A stretch of DNA of 64,000 nt, from contig CM059972.1 in NCBI GenBank assembly GCA_030490835.1, forward strand, positions 45,673,452-45,737,451, in the 5' to 3' direction. A model generated the notes under the pieces. It saw only the letters and a program-made list of their open reading frames with translations, did not search any database and was not told the DNA's origin. Shown piece by piece: positions 34,801 through 48,699 of this stretch; the stretch's first letter is position 1, and every line of letters begins with the position of its first letter. This stretch comes from Annona cherimola (Eukaryota; Streptophyta; Magnoliopsida; Magnoliales; Annonaceae). A program made the position numbers and the translations under genes.

Positions 34801-37800
34801 ATCTAATCAAAGTTCTTTCTATCAAACTCAATACATTTGATTTGATTTGAATGCCTTTAAGGTCGTCCCTTGTCGTTCGAATGTAAATGAAATGAAGGGA
34901 TTGATGTTGATTGTTGTTGATTGAAGTTCCTTTCGTCCGAATTAGTTGTTTTGAATCTATTGGAATGCATTAAAGTTTACTCGTTCTCATTACAGTCAAA
35001 TCAAGTCAATTACATTAAGTTCTACTCAATTCTAACTAATCAAAGTTCATTATATCCAACTGAATTCATTTGATTCGATTTCAATGCCTTTAAGGTCATT
35101 CCTTGTCGTTCGAATGTAAATGAAATCATGGGATTGTTGTTAATTGTTGTTGATTGAAGTTCCTTTCGTCCAATTCAGTTGTTTTGAATCTATTGCAATG
35201 CGATAAAGTTTACTCGTTCTCCTTACAGTCAAATCAAGTCAATTAGATTGAGTTGTAGTCAATTCTAGCTAATCAAAGTTCATTCTATCAAACTCAATTC
35301 ATTTGATTCGATTTCAATGCCTTTAAGGTCATTCCTTGTCGTTCGAATGTAAATGAAATCATAGGATTGTTGTTAGTTGCTGTTGATTGAAGTTCCTTTC
35401 GTCCAATTCAGTTGTTTTGAATCTATTGCAATGCGTTAAAGTTTACTCGTTCTCCTTACAGTCAAATCAAGTCAATTAGATTGAGTTGTACTCAATTCTA
35501 GCTAGTCAAAGTTCATTCTATCAAACTCAATTCATTTGATTCGATTTGAATACCTTTAAGGTCATCCCTTGTCGTTCGAATGTAAATGAAATGAAGGGAT
35601 TGTTGTTAATTGTTGTTGATTGAAGTTCCTTTCCTCCGATTCTATATTTTCGAATCTTTTAAAATGCGTTAAAGTTTACTCGTTCTCACTACAGTCAAAT
35701 CAAGTCAATTACATTGAGTTGTACTCAATTCTAACTAATCAAAGTTCATTCTATCCAACTGAATTCATTTAATTCGATTTCAATGCCTTTAAGGTCATTC
35801 CTTGTCGTTCGAATGTAAATGAAATCAAGGGATTGTTGTTAATTGTTGTTGATTGAAGTTCCTTTCCTCCGATTCAACTATTTTGAATCTTTTGGAATGC
35901 CTTAAAGTTTACTCGTTCTCATTACAGTCAAATCAAGTCAATTAGATTGAGTTGTACTGAATTCTAACTAATCAAAGTTCATTCTATCAAACTCAATTCA
36001 TTTGATTCGATTTCAACGCCTTTAAGGTCATCCGTTGTCGTTCGAATGTAGATGAAATCAAGGGATTGTTGTTAATTGTTGTTGATTGAAGTTCCTTTCC
36101 TCCGATTCTATATTTTCGAATCTTTTAAAATGCGTTAAAGTTTACTCGTTCTCACTACAGTCAAATCAAGTCAATTACATTGAGTTGTACTCAATTCTAA
36201 CTAATCAAAGTTCATTCTATCCAACTGAATTCATTTAATTCGATTTCAATGCCTTTAAGGTCATTCCTTGTCGTTCGAATGTAAATGAAATCAAGGGATT
36301 GTTGTTAATTGTTGTTGATTGAAGTTCCTTTCCTCCGATTCAACTGTTTTGAATCTTTTGGAATGCCTTAAAGTTTACTCGTTCTCATTACAGTCAAATC
36401 AAGTCAATTAGATTGAGTTGTACTGAATTCTAACTAATCAAAGTTCATTCTATCAAACTCAATTCATTTGATTCGATTTCAACGCCTTTAAGGTCATCCG
36501 TTGTCGTTCGAATGTAGATGAAATCAAGGGATTGTTGTTAATTGTTGTTCATTGAAGTTCCTTTCGTCAAATTCAGTTGTTTTGAATCTATTGGAATGCG
36601 TTAAAGTTTACTCGTTCTCCTTACAGTCAAATCAAGTCAATTAGATTGAGTTATACTCAATTCTAGCTAATCAAAGTTCATTCTAGCAAACTCAATTCAT
36701 TTGATTCGATTTCAATGCCTTTAAGGTCATTCCTTGTGGTTCGAATATAAATGAAATAAAGGGATTGTTGTTAATTATTGTTGATTGAAGTTCCTTTCCT
36801 CCGATTCAGTTGTTTTGAATCTATTGGAATGCGTTAAAGTTTACTCATTCTCCGTAGTGTAGAATCAAGTCAATTAGATTGAGTTGTACTTAATTCTAGC
36901 TAATCAAAGTTCATTCTATCAAACTCAATTCATTTGATTTGATTTGAATACCTTTAAGGTCATCCCATGTCGTTCGAATGTAAATGAAATCAAGGGATTG
37001 ATGTTGATTGCTGATGATTGAAGTTCCTTTCGTTCGAATTAGTTGTTTTGAATCTATTGGAATGCATTAAAGTTTACTCGTTCTACTTACAGTCAAATCA
37101 AGACATTTAGATTTAGTTTTACTCAATTCTATCTAATCAAAGTTCTTTCTATCAAACTCAATACATTTGATTTGATTTGAATGCCTTTAAGGTCGTCCCT
37201 TGTCGTTCGAATGTAAATGAAATGAAGGGATTGATGTTGATTGTTGTTGATTGAAGTTCCTTTCGTCCGAATTAGTTGTTTTGAATCTATTGGAATGCAT
37301 TAAAGTTTACTCGTTCTCATTACAGTCAAATCAAGTCAATTACATTGAGTTCTACTCAATTCTAACTAATCAAAGTTCATTATATCCAACTGAATTCATT
37401 TGATTCGATTTCAATGCCTTTAAGGTCTTTCCTTGTCGTTCAAATGTAAATGAAATCATGGGATTGTTGTTAATTGTTGTTGATTGAAGTTCCTTTCATC
37501 CAATTCAGTTGTTTTGAATCTATTGCAATGCGATAAAGTTTACTCGTTCTCCTTACAGTCAAATCAAGTCGATTAGATTGAGTTGTACTCAATTCTAGCT
37601 AATCAAAGTTCATTCTATCAAACTCAATTCATTTGATTCGATTTGAATGCCTTTAAGGTCATCCCTTGTCGTTCGAATGTAAATGAAATGAAGGGATTGA
37701 TGTTGATTGTTGTTGATTGAAGTTCCTTACGTTAGAATTAGTTGTTTTGAATCTATTGGAATGCATTAAAGTTTACTCGTTCTACTTACAGTCAAATCAA

Positions 37801-40800
37801 GACATTTAGATTTAGTTTTACTCAATTCTATCTAATCAAAGTTCTTTCTATCAAACTCAATACATTTGATTTGATTTGAATGCCTTTAAGGTCGTCCCTT
37901 GTCGTTCGAATGTAAATGAAATGAAGGGATTCATGTTGATTGTTGTTGATTGAAGTTCCTTTCGTCCGAATTAGTTGTTTTGAATCTATTGGAATGCATT
38001 AAAGTTTACTCGTTCTACTTACAGTCAAATCAAGTCATTTAGATTGAGTTTTACTCAATTCCATCTAATCAAAGTTCATTCTATCAAACTCAATACATTT
38101 GATTGGATTAGAATGCCTTTAAGGTCGTCCCTTGTCGTTCGAATGTAAATGAAATCATGGGATTGTTGTTAATTGTTGTTGATTGAAGTTCCTTTCGTCC
38201 AATTCAGTTGTTTTGAATCTATTGGAATGCATTAAAGTTTACTCGTTCTCATTACAGTCAAATCAAGTCAATTAGATTGAGTAGTACTCAATTCTAACTA
38301 ATCAAAGTTCATTCTATCCAACTGAATTCATTTGATTCGATTTCAATGCCATTAGGGTCATTCCTTGTCGTTCGAATGTAAATGAAATCATGGGATTGTT
38401 GTCAATTGTTGTTGATTGAATTTCCTTTCGTCCAATTCAGTTGTTTTGAATCTATTGCAATGCGTTAAAGTTTACTCGTTCTCCTTACAGTCAAATCAAG
38501 TCAATTAGATTGAGTTGTACTCAATTCTAGCTAATCAAAGTTCATTCTATCAAACTTAATTCATTTGATTCGATTTGAATACCTTTAAGGTCATCCGTTG
38601 TGGTTCGAATGTAAATGAAATGAACGGATTGTTGTTGTTTGTTGTTGATTGAAGTTCCTTACGTTAGAATTAGTTGTTTTGAATATATTTGAAAGCATTA
38701 AAGTTTACTCGTTCTCCTTACAGTCAAATAAAGTCATTTAGATTGAGTTTTACTCAATTCTATCTAATCAAAGTTCATTCTATAAAACTCAATACATTTG
38801 ATTTGATTTCAATGCCTTTAAGGTCGTCCCTTGTCGTTCGAATGTAAATTAAATGAAGGGATTGATGTTGATTGTTGTTGATTGAAGTTCCTTTCGTCCG
38901 AATTAGTTATTTTGAATCTATTGGAATGCATTAAAGTTTACCCGTTCTCATTACAGTCAAATCAAGTCAATTAGATTGAGTTGTACTCAATTCTAACTAA
39001 ACAAAGTTCATTCTATTCAACTGAATTCATTTGATTCGATTTCAATGCCTTTAAGGTCATTCCTTGTCGTTCGAATGTAAATGAAATCATGGGATTGTTG
39101 TTAGTTGTTGTTGATTGAAGTTCCTTTCGTCCAATTCAGTTGTTTTGAATCTATTGCAATGCGTTAAAGTTTACTCGTTCTCCGTAGTGTAGAATCAAGT
39201 CAATTAGATTGAGTTGTACTTAATTCTAGCTAATCAAAGTTCATTCTATCCAACTGAATTCATTTGATTCGATTTCAATGCTTTTAAGGTCATCCCTTGT
39301 CGTTCGAATGTAAATGAAATGAAGGGATTGATGTTGATTGTTGTTGATTGAAGTTCCTTTCGTTCGAATTAGTTGTTTTGAATCTATTGGAATGCATTAA
39401 AGTTTACTCGTTCTACTTACAGTCAAATCAAGACATTTAGATTTAGTTTTACTCAATTCTATCTAATCAAAGTTCTTTCTATCAAACTCAATACATTTGA
39501 TTTGATTTGAATGCCTTTAAGGTCGTCCCTTGTCGTTCGAATGTAAATGAAATGAAGGGATTGATGTTGATTGTTGTTGATTGAAGTTCCTTTCGTCCGA
39601 ATTAGTTGTTTTGAATCTATTGGAATGCATTAAAGTTTACTCGTTCTCATTACAGTCAAATCAAGTCAATTACGTTAAGTTCTACTCAATTCTAACTAAT
39701 CAAAGTTCATTATATCCAACTGAATTCATTTGATTCGATTTCAATGCCTTTAAGGTCATTCCTTGTCGTTCGAATGTAAATGAAATCATGGGATTGTTGT
39801 TAATTGTTGTTGATTGAAGTTCCTTTCGTCCAATTCAGTTGTTTTGAATCTATTGCAATGCGATAAAGTTTACTCGTTCTCCTTACAGTCAAATCAAGTC
39901 AATTAGATTGAGTTGTAGTCAATTCTAGCTAATCAAAGTTCATTCTATCAAACTCAATTCATTTGATTCGATTTCAATGCCTTTAAGGTCATTCCTTGTC
40001 GTTCGAATGTAAATGAAATCATAGGATTGTTGTTAGTTGCTGTTGATTGAAGTTCCTTTCGTCCAATTCAGTTGTTTTGAATCTATTGCAATGCGTTAAA
40101 GTTTACTCGTTCTCCTTACAGTCAAATCAAGTCAATTAGATTGAGTTGTACTCAATTCTAGCTAGTCAAAGTTCATTCTATCAAACTCAATTCATTTGAT
40201 TCGATTTGAATACCTTTAAGGTCATCCCTTGTCGTTCGAATGTAAATGAAATGAAGGGATTGTTGTTAATTGTTGTTGATTGAAGTTCCTTTCCTCCGAT
40301 TCTATATTTTCGAATCTTTTAAAATGCGTTAAAGTTTACTCGTTCTCACTACAGTCAAATCAAGTCAATTACATTGAGTTGTACTCAATTCTAACTAATC
40401 AAAGTTCATTCTATCCAACTGAATTCATTTAATTCGATTTCAATGCCTTTAAGGTCATTCCTTGTCGTTCGAATGTAAATGAAATCAAGGGATTGTTGTT
40501 AATTGTTGTTGATTGAAGTTCCTTTCCTCCGATTCAACTGTTTTGAATCTTTTGGAATGCCTTAAAGTTTACTCGTTCTCATTACAGTCAAATCAAGTCA
40601 ATTAGATTGAGTTGTACTGAATTCTAACTAATCAAAGTTCATTCTATCAAACTCAATTCATTTGATTCGATTTCAACGCCTTTAAGGTCATCCGTTGTCG
40701 TTCGAATGTAGATGAAATCAAGGGATTGTTGTTAATTGTTGTTCATTGAAGTTCCTTTCCTCCGATTCAGTTGTTTTGAATCTATTGGAATGCGTTAAAG

Positions 40801-41100
40801 TTTACTCGTTCTCCGTAGTGTAGAATCAAGTCAATTAGATTGAGTTGTACTTAATTCTAGCTAATCAAAGTTCATTCTATCAAACTCAATTCATTTGATT
40901 TGATTTGAATACCTTTAAGGTCATCCCATGTCGTTCGAATGTAAATGAAATCAAGGGATTGATGTTGATTGCTGATGATTGAAGTTCCTTTCGTTCGAAT
41001 TAGTTGTTTTGAATCTATTGGAATGCATTAAAGTTTACTCGTTCTACTTACAGTCAAATCAAGACATTTAGATTTAGTTTTACTCAATTCTATCTAATCA
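31825..41100 (+). repeat. Higher-order repeat, 20-mer (4660 bp), two copies
   Basis: Markers recur at 4660 bp (20 x 233): TCCGTAGTGT at 32191 and 36851 and at 34521 and 39181; CTTACGTTAG at 33067 and 37727; TCATCCGTTG with TGGTTCG at 33931 and 38591; TCTATATTTTCG at 35641 and 40301. The first part also continues the 5360 bp period of the previous domain (28571 to 33931), so the 20-mer looks like a derivative of the 23-mer. Outer boundaries are approximate because similarity fades inside monomers. Confidence 0.8.
35553..36484 (+). repeat. 466 bp (2-monomer) local duplication
   Basis: TCTATATTTTCG, an otherwise rare variant, occurs at 35641 and 36107, and the following GATTCAACTRTTTTGAATC monomers repeat at the same spacing. 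The monomer at 36019 begins as the GTAGATG type but switches to the TCTATATTTT type, marking the exchange point. The next HOR copy near 40301 lacks the duplication, so it arose in one copy only. Confidence 0.75.
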
Positions 41101-44100
41101 AAGTTCTTTCTATCAAACTCAATACATTTGATTTGATTTGAATGCCTTTAAGGTCGTCCCTTGTCGTTCGAATGTAAATGAAATGAAGGGATTGATGTTG
41201 ATTGTTGTTGATTGAAGTTCCTTTCGTCCGAATTAGTTGTTTTGAATCTATTGGAATGCATTAAAGTTTACTCGTTCTCATTACAGTCAAATCAAGTCAA
41301 TTACATTGAGTTCTACTCAATTCTAACTAATCAAAGTTCATTATATCCAACTGAATTCATTTGATTCGATTTCAATGCCTTTAAGGTCTTTCCTTGTCGT
41401 TCGAATGTAAATGAAATCATGGGATTGTTGTTAATTGTTGTTGATTGAAGTTCCTTTCATCCAATTCAGTTATTTTGAATCTATTGCAATGCGTTAAAGT
41501 TTACTCGTTCTCCTTACAGTCAAATCAAGTCAATTAGATTGAGTTGTAGTCAATTCTAGCTAATCAAAGTTCATTCTATCCAACTGAATTCATTTGATTC
41601 GATTTCAATGCCATTAGGGTCATTCCTTGTCGTTCGAATGTAAATGAAATCATGGGATTGTTGTCAATTGTTGTTGATTGAAGTTCCTTTCGTCCAATTC
41701 AGTTGTTTTGAATCCATTGCAATGCGTTAAAGTTTACTCGTTCTCCTTACAGTCAAATCAAGTCAATTAGATTGAGTTGTACTCAATTCTAGCTAGTCAA
41801 AGTTCATTCTATCAAACTCAATTCATTTGATTCGATTTGAATACCTTTAAGGTCATCCCTTGTCGTTCGAATGTAAATGAAATGAAGGGATTGTTGTTAA
41901 TTGTTGTTGATTGAAGTTCCTTTCCTCCGATTCTATTGTTTCGAATCTTTTAAAATGCGTTAAAGTTTACTCGTTCTCACTACAGTCAAATCAAGTCAAT
42001 TACATTGAGTTGTACTCAATTCTAACTAATCAAAGTTCATTCTATCCAACTGAATTCATTTAATTCGATTTCAATGCCTTTAAGGTCATTCCTTGTCGTT
42101 CGAATGTAAATGAAATCAAGGGATTGTTGTTAATTGTTGTTGATTGAAGTTCCTTTCCTCCGATTCAACTGTTTAGAATCTTTTGGAATGCCTTAAAGTT
42201 TACTCGTTCTCATTACAGTCAAATCAAGTCAATTAGATTGAGTTGTACTGAATTCTAACTAATCAAAGTTCATTATATCAAACTCAATTCATTTGATTCG
42301 ATTTCAACGCCTTTAAGGTCATCCGTTGTCGTTCGAATGTAGATGAAATCAAGGGATTGTTGTTAATTGTTGTTCATTGAAGTTCCTTTCGTCAAATTCA
42401 GTTGTTTTGAATCTATTGGAATGCGTTAAAGTTTACTCGTTCTCCTTACAGTCAAATCAAGTCAATTAGATTGAGTTGTACTCAATTCTAGCTAATCAAA
42501 GTTCATTTTATCAAACTCAATTCATTTGATTCGATTTCAATGCCTTTAAGGTCATTCCTTGTTGTTCGAATGTAAATGAAATCCAGGGATTGTTATTAAT
42601 TGTTGTTGATTGAAGTTCCTTTTCTCCGATTCAGTTGTTTTGAATCTTTTGGAATGCGTTAAAGTTTACTCGTTCTCATTACAGTCAAATCAAGTCAATT
42701 ACATTGAATTGTACTGAATTCTAACTAATCAAAGTTCATTCTATACAACTCAATTCATTTGATTCGATTTGAATACCTTTAAGGTATTCCCTTGTGGTTC
42801 GAATGTAAATGAAATGAAGGGATTGTTGTTGATTGTTGTTGATTAAAGTTCCTTTCGTCCGAATTAGTTGTTTTGAATCTATTGGAATGCATTAAAGTTT
42901 ACTCGTTCTCATTACAGTCAAATCAAGTCAATTAGATTGAGTTGTACTCAATTCTAACTAATCAAACTGTATTCTATCCAACTGAATTCATTTGATTCGA
43001 TTTCAATGCCTTTAAGGTCATCCGTTGTCGTTCGAATGTAAATGAAATCATGGGATTGTTGTTAGTTGTTGTTGATTGAAGTTCCTTTCGTCCAATTCAG
43101 TAGTTTTGAATCTATTGCAATGCGTTAAAGTTTACTCGTTCTCCTTACAGTTAAATCAAGTCAATTAGATTGAGTTGTACTCAATTCTAGCTAATCAAAG
43201 TTCATTCTATCAAACTCAATTCATTTGATTCGATTTCAATGCCTTTAAGGTCATTCCTTGTCGTTCGAATGTAAATGAAATCAAGGGATTGTTATTAATT
43301 GTTGTTCATTGAAGTTCCTTTCCTCCGATTCGGTTGTTTTGAATCTTTTGGAATGCGTTAAAGTTTACTCGTTCTCATTACAGTCAAATCAAGTCAATTA
43401 GATTGAGTTGTACTTTATTCTAACTAATCAAAGTTCATTCTATCAAACTCAATTCATTTGATTCGATTTGAATACCTTTGAGGTCTTCCCTTGTCATTCG
43501 CATGTAAATGAAATGAAGGGATTGTTGTTCATTGTTGTTGATTGATGATCCTTTCCTCCGATTTAGTTGTTTTGAATCTTTTGAAATTCGTTAAAGTTTA
43601 CTCGTTCTCACTACAGTCAAATCAAGTCAATTACTTTGAGTTGTACTCAATTCTAACTAATCAAAGTTCATTCTATCCAACTGAATTCATTTAATTCGAT
43701 TTCAATGCCTTTAAGGTCATTCCTTGTCGTTCGAATATAAATGAAATAAAGGGATTGTTGTTAATTATTGTTGATTGAAGTTCCTTTCCTCCGATTCAGT
43801 TGTTTTGAATCTATTGGAATGCGTTATAGTTTACTCGTTCTCCGTAGTGTAGAATCAAGTCAATTAGATTGAGTTGTACTTAATTCTAGCTAATCAAAGT
43901 TCATTCTATCCAACTGAATTCATTTGATTCGATTTCAATGCTTTTAAGGTCATCCCTTGTCGTTCGAATGTAAATGAAATGAAGGGATTGATGTTGATTG
44001 TTGTTGATTGAAGTTCCTTTCGTTCGAATTAGTTGTTTTGAATCTATTGGAATGCATTAAAGTTTACTCGTTCTACTTACAGTCAAATCAAGACATTTAG

Positions 44101-46380
44101 ATTTAGTTTTACTCAATTCTATCTAATCAAAGTTCTTTCTATCAAACTCAATACTTTTGATTTGATTTGAATGCCTTTAAGGTCGTCCCTTGTCGTTCGA
44201 ATGTAAATGAAATGAAGGGATTGATGTTGATTGTTGTTGATTGAAGTTCCTTTCGTCCGAATTAGTTGTTTTGAATCTATTGGAATGCATTAAAGTTTAC
44301 TCGTTCTCATTACAGTCAAATCAAGTCAATTACATTGAGTTCTACTCAATTCTAACTAATCAAAGTTCATTATATCCAACTGAATTCATTTGATTCGATT
44401 TCAATGCCTTTAAGGTCATTCCTTGTCGTTCGAATGTAAATGAAATCATGGGATTGTTGTTAATTGTTCTTGATTGAAGTTCCTTTCGTCCAATTCAGTT
44501 GTTTTGAATCTATTGCAATGCGATAAAGTTTACTCGTTCTCCTTACAGTCAAATCAAGTCAATTAGATTGAGTTGTAGTCAATTCTAGCTAATCAAAGTT
44601 CATTCTATCAAACTCAATTCATTTGATTCGATTTCAATGCCTTTAAGGTCATTCCTTGTCGTTCGAATGTAAATGAAATCATAGGATTGTTGTTAGTTGT
44701 TGTTGATTGAAGTTCCTTTTGTCCAATTCAGTTGTTTTGAATCTATTGCAATGCGTTAAAGTTTACTCGTTCTCCTTACAGTCAAATCAAGTCAATTAGA
44801 TTGAGTTGTACTCAATTCTAGCTAGTCAAAGTTCATTCTATCAAACTCAATTCATTTGATTCGATTTGAATACCTTTAAGGTCATCCCTTGTCGTTCGAA
44901 TGTAAATGAAATGAAGGGATTGTTGTTAATTGTTGTTGATTGAAGTTCCTTTCCTCCGATTCTATTGTTTCGAATATTTTAAAATGCGTTAAAGTTTACT
45001 CGTTCTCACTACAGTCAAATCAAGTCAATTACATTGAGTTGTACTCAATTCTAACTAATCAAAGTTCATTCTATCCAACTGAATTCATTTAATTCGATTT
45101 CAATGCCTTTAAGGTCATTCCTTGTCGTTCGAATGTAAATGAAATCAAGGGATTGTTGTTAATTGTTGTTGATTGAAGTTCCTTTCCTCCGATTCAACTG
45201 TTTTGAATCTTTTGGAATGCCTTAAAGTTTACTCGTTCTCATTAAAGTCAAATCAAGTCAATTAGATTGAGTTGTACTGAATTCTAACTAATCAAAGTTC
45301 ATTCTATCAAACTCAATTCATTTGATTCGATTTCAACGCCTTTAAGGTCATCCGTTGTCGTTCGAATGTAGATGAAATCAAGGGATTGTTGTTAATTGTT
45401 GTTCATTGAAGTTCCTTTCGTCAAATTCAGTTGTTTTGAATCTATTGGAATGCGTTAAAGTTTACTCGTTCTCCTTACAGTCAAATCAAGTCAATTAGAT
45501 TGAGTTGTACTCAATTCCAGCTAATCAAAGTTCATTTTATCAAACTCAATTCATTTGATTCGATTTCAATGCCTTTAAGGTCGTTCCTTGTTGTTCGAAT
45601 GTAAATGAAATCCAGGGATTGTTATTAATTGTTGTTGATTGAAGTTCCTTTTCTCCGATTCAGTTGTTTTGAATCTTTTGGAATGCGTTAAAGTTTACTC
45701 GTTCTCATTACAGTCAAATCAAGTCAATTACATTGAATTGTACTGAATTCTAACTAATCAAAGTTCATTCTATACAACTCAATTCATTTGATTCGATTTG
45801 AATACCTTTAAGGTATTCCCTTGTGGTTCGAATGTAAATGAAATGAAGGGATTGTTGTTGATTAAAGTTCCTTTCGTCCGAATTAGTTGTTTTGAATCTA
45901 TTGGAATGCATTAAAGTTTACTCGTTCTCATTACAGTCAAATCAAGTCAATTAGATTGAGTTGTACTCAATTCTAACTAATCAAACTGCATTCTATCCAA
46001 CTGAATTCATTTGATTCGATTTCAATGCCTTTAAGGTCATCCGTTGTCGTTCGAATGTAAATGAAATCATGGGATTGTTGTTAGTTGTTGTTGATTGAAG
46101 TTCCTTTCGTCCAATTCAGTAGTTTTGAATCTATTGCAATGCGTTAAAGTTTACTCGTTCTCCTTACAGTTAAATCAAGTCAATTAGATTGAGTTGTACT
46201 CAATTCTAGCTAATCAAAGTTTATTCTATCAAACTCAATTCATTTGATTCGATTTCAATGCCTTTAAGGTCATTCCTTGTCGTTCGAATGTAAATGAAAT
46301 CAAGGGATTGTTATTAATTGTTGTTGATTGAAGTTCCTTTCCTCCGATTCGGTTGTTTTGAATCTTTTGGAATGCGTTAA
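40679..46380 (+). repeat. Higher-order repeat, 13-mer (3029 bp), about two copies
   Basis: Markers 3029 bp apart (13 x 233): TCCGTAGTGT at 40812 and 43841; TCTATTGTTTCG at 41932 and 44961; AACG-CCTTTAAGG landmark at 42310 and 45339; TGTTGTTCG with TCCAGGG near 42560 and 45590. The monomer at 40679 is chimeric: GTAGATG and TTGTTCATTG at its start, but CCTTTCCTCCGATTCAG in place of CGTCAAATTCAG, consistent with loss of one whole monomer. Copy 1 has the CATTAGGGTC monomer near 41610 where copy 2 does not. Confidence 0.75.
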
Positions 46381-47313
46381 AGTTTACTCGTTCTCCTTAC
46401 AGTCAAATCAAGTCAATTAGATTGAGTTGTACTCAATTCCAGCTAATCAAAGTTCATTTTATCAAACTCAATTCATTTGATTCGATTTCAATGCCTTTAA
46501 GGTCGTTCCTTGTTGTTCGAATGTAAATGAAATCCAGGGATTGTTATTAATTGTTGTTGATTGAAGTTCCTTTTCTCCGATTCAGTTGTTTTGAATCTTT
46601 TGGAATGCGTTAAAGTTTACTCGTTCTCATTACAGTCAAATCAAGTCAATTACATTGAATTGTACTGAATTCTAACTAATCAAAGTTCATTCTATACAAC
46701 TCAATTCATTTGATTCGATTTGAATACCTTTAAGGTATTCCCTTGTGGTTCGAATGTAAATGAAATGAAGGGATTGTTGTTGATTAAAGTTCCTTTCGTC
46801 CGAATTAGTTGTTTTGAATCTATTGGAATGCATTAAAGTTTACTCGTTCTCATTACAGTCAAATCAAGTCAATTAGATTGAGTTGTACTCAATTCTAACT
46901 AATCAAACTGCATTCTATCCAACTGAATTCATTTGATTCGATTTCAATGCCTTTAAGGTCATCCGTTGTCGTTCGAATGTAAATGAAATCATGGGATTGT
47001 TGTTAGTTGTTGTTGATTGAAGTTCCTTTCGTCCAATTCAGTAGTTTTGAATCTATTGCAATGCGTTAAAGTTTACTCGTTCTCCTTACAGTTAAATCAA
47101 GTCAATTAGATTGAGTTGTACTCAATTCTAGCTAATCAAAGTTTATTCTATCAAACTCAATTCATTTGATTCGATTTCAATGCCTTTAAGGTCATTCCTT
47201 GTCGTTCGAATGTAAATGAAATCAAGGGATTGTTATTAATTGTTGTTGATTGAAGTTCCTTTCCTCCGATTCGGTTGTTTTGAATCTTTTGGAATGCGTT
47301 AAAGTTTACTCGT
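45470..47313 (+). repeat. 922 bp tandem duplication carrying a 10 bp deletion
   Basis: The rare form GGGATTGTTGTTGATTAAAG, lacking one decamer of the TTG tract, occurs at 45848 and 46770, 922 bp apart (4 x 233 minus 10). Flanking markers also repeat: AATTCCAGC, CGTTCCTTG, TCCAGGG, CAGTTAAATC and AAAGTTTATTC. Because both copies share the deletion, the deletion came first and the duplication second. These two losses account exactly for the 20 bp shortfall between markers at 43841 and 54539. Confidence 0.85.
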
Positions 47314-48231
47314 TCTCATTACAGTCAAATCAAGTCAATTAGATTGAGTTGTACTTTATTCTAACTAATCAAAGTTCGTTCTATCCAACTGAATTCATTT
47401 AATTCGATTTCAATGCCTTTAAGGTCATTCCTTGTCGTTCGAATGTAAATGAAATCAAGGGATTGTTGTTACTTGTTGTTGATTGAAGTTCCTTTCCTCC
47501 GATTCAACTGTTTTGAATCTTTTGGAATGCATTAAAGTTTACTCGTTCTCATTACAGTCAAATCAAGTCAATTAGATTGAGTTGTACTGAATTCTAACTA
47601 ATCAAAGTTCATTATATCAAACTCAATTCATTTGATTCGATTTCAACGCCTTTAAGGTCATCCGTTGTCGTTCGAATGTAGATGAAATCAAGGGATTGTT
47701 GTTAATTGTTGTTCATTGAAGTTCCTTTCGTCAAATTCAGTTGTTTTGAATCTATTGGAATGCGTTAAAGTTTACTCGTTCTCATTACAGTCAAATCAAG
47801 TCAATTAGATTGAGTTGTACTTTATTCTAACTAATCAAAGTTCGTTCTATCCAACTGAATTCATTTAATTCGATTTCAATGCCTTTAAGGTCATTCCTTG
47901 TCGTTCGAATGTAAATGAAATCAAGGGATTGTTGTTACTTGTTGTTGATTGAAGTTCCTTTCCTCCGATTCAACTGTTTTGAATCTTTTGGAATGCATTA
48001 AAGTTTACTCGTTCTCATTAAAGTCAAATCAAGTCAATTAGATTGAGTTGTACTCAATTATAACTAATCAATGTTCATTCTATTCAACTGAATTCATTTG
48101 ATTCGATTTCAATGCCATTAAGGTCATTCCTTGTCGTTCGAATGTAAATGAAATCATGGGATTGTTGTTAGTTGCTGTTGATTGAAGTTCCTTTCGTCCA
48201 ATTCAGTTGTTTTGAATCTATTGGAATGCGT
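47300..48231 (+). repeat. 466 bp (2-monomer) local duplication
   Basis: GTACTTTATTC at 47351 and 47817, GTTCGTTCTATCC near 47376 and 47842, and TTGTTACTTG near 47467 and 47933 are each 466 bp apart. The two copies differ downstream (GTACTGAATTC against GTACTCAATTATAAC), placing the exchange inside the second monomer. Confidence 0.8.
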
Positions 48232-48699
48232 TAAAGTTTACTCGTTCTCCTTACAGTCAAATCAAGTCAATTAGATTGAGTTGTACTCAATTCTAGCTAA
48301 TCAAAGTTCATTCTATCAAACTCAATTCATTTGATTCGATTTGAATACCTTTGAGGTCTTCCCTTGTCATTCGCATGTAAATGAAATGAAGGGATTGTTG
48401 TTCATTGTTGTTGATTGATGATCCTTTCCTCCGATTTAGTTGTTTTGAATCTTTTGAAATTCGTTAAAGTTTACTCGTTCTCACTACAGTCAAATCAAGT
48501 CAATTACATTGAGTTGTACTCAATTCTAATTAATCAAAGTTAATTCTATCCAACTGAATTCATTTGATTCGATTTCAATGCCTTTAAGGTCATTCCTTGT
48601 CGTTCGAATGTAAATGAAATCATAGGATTGTTGTTAGTTGTTGTTGATTGAAGTTCCTTTGGTCCAATTCAGTTGTTTTGAATCTATTGCAATGCGTTA

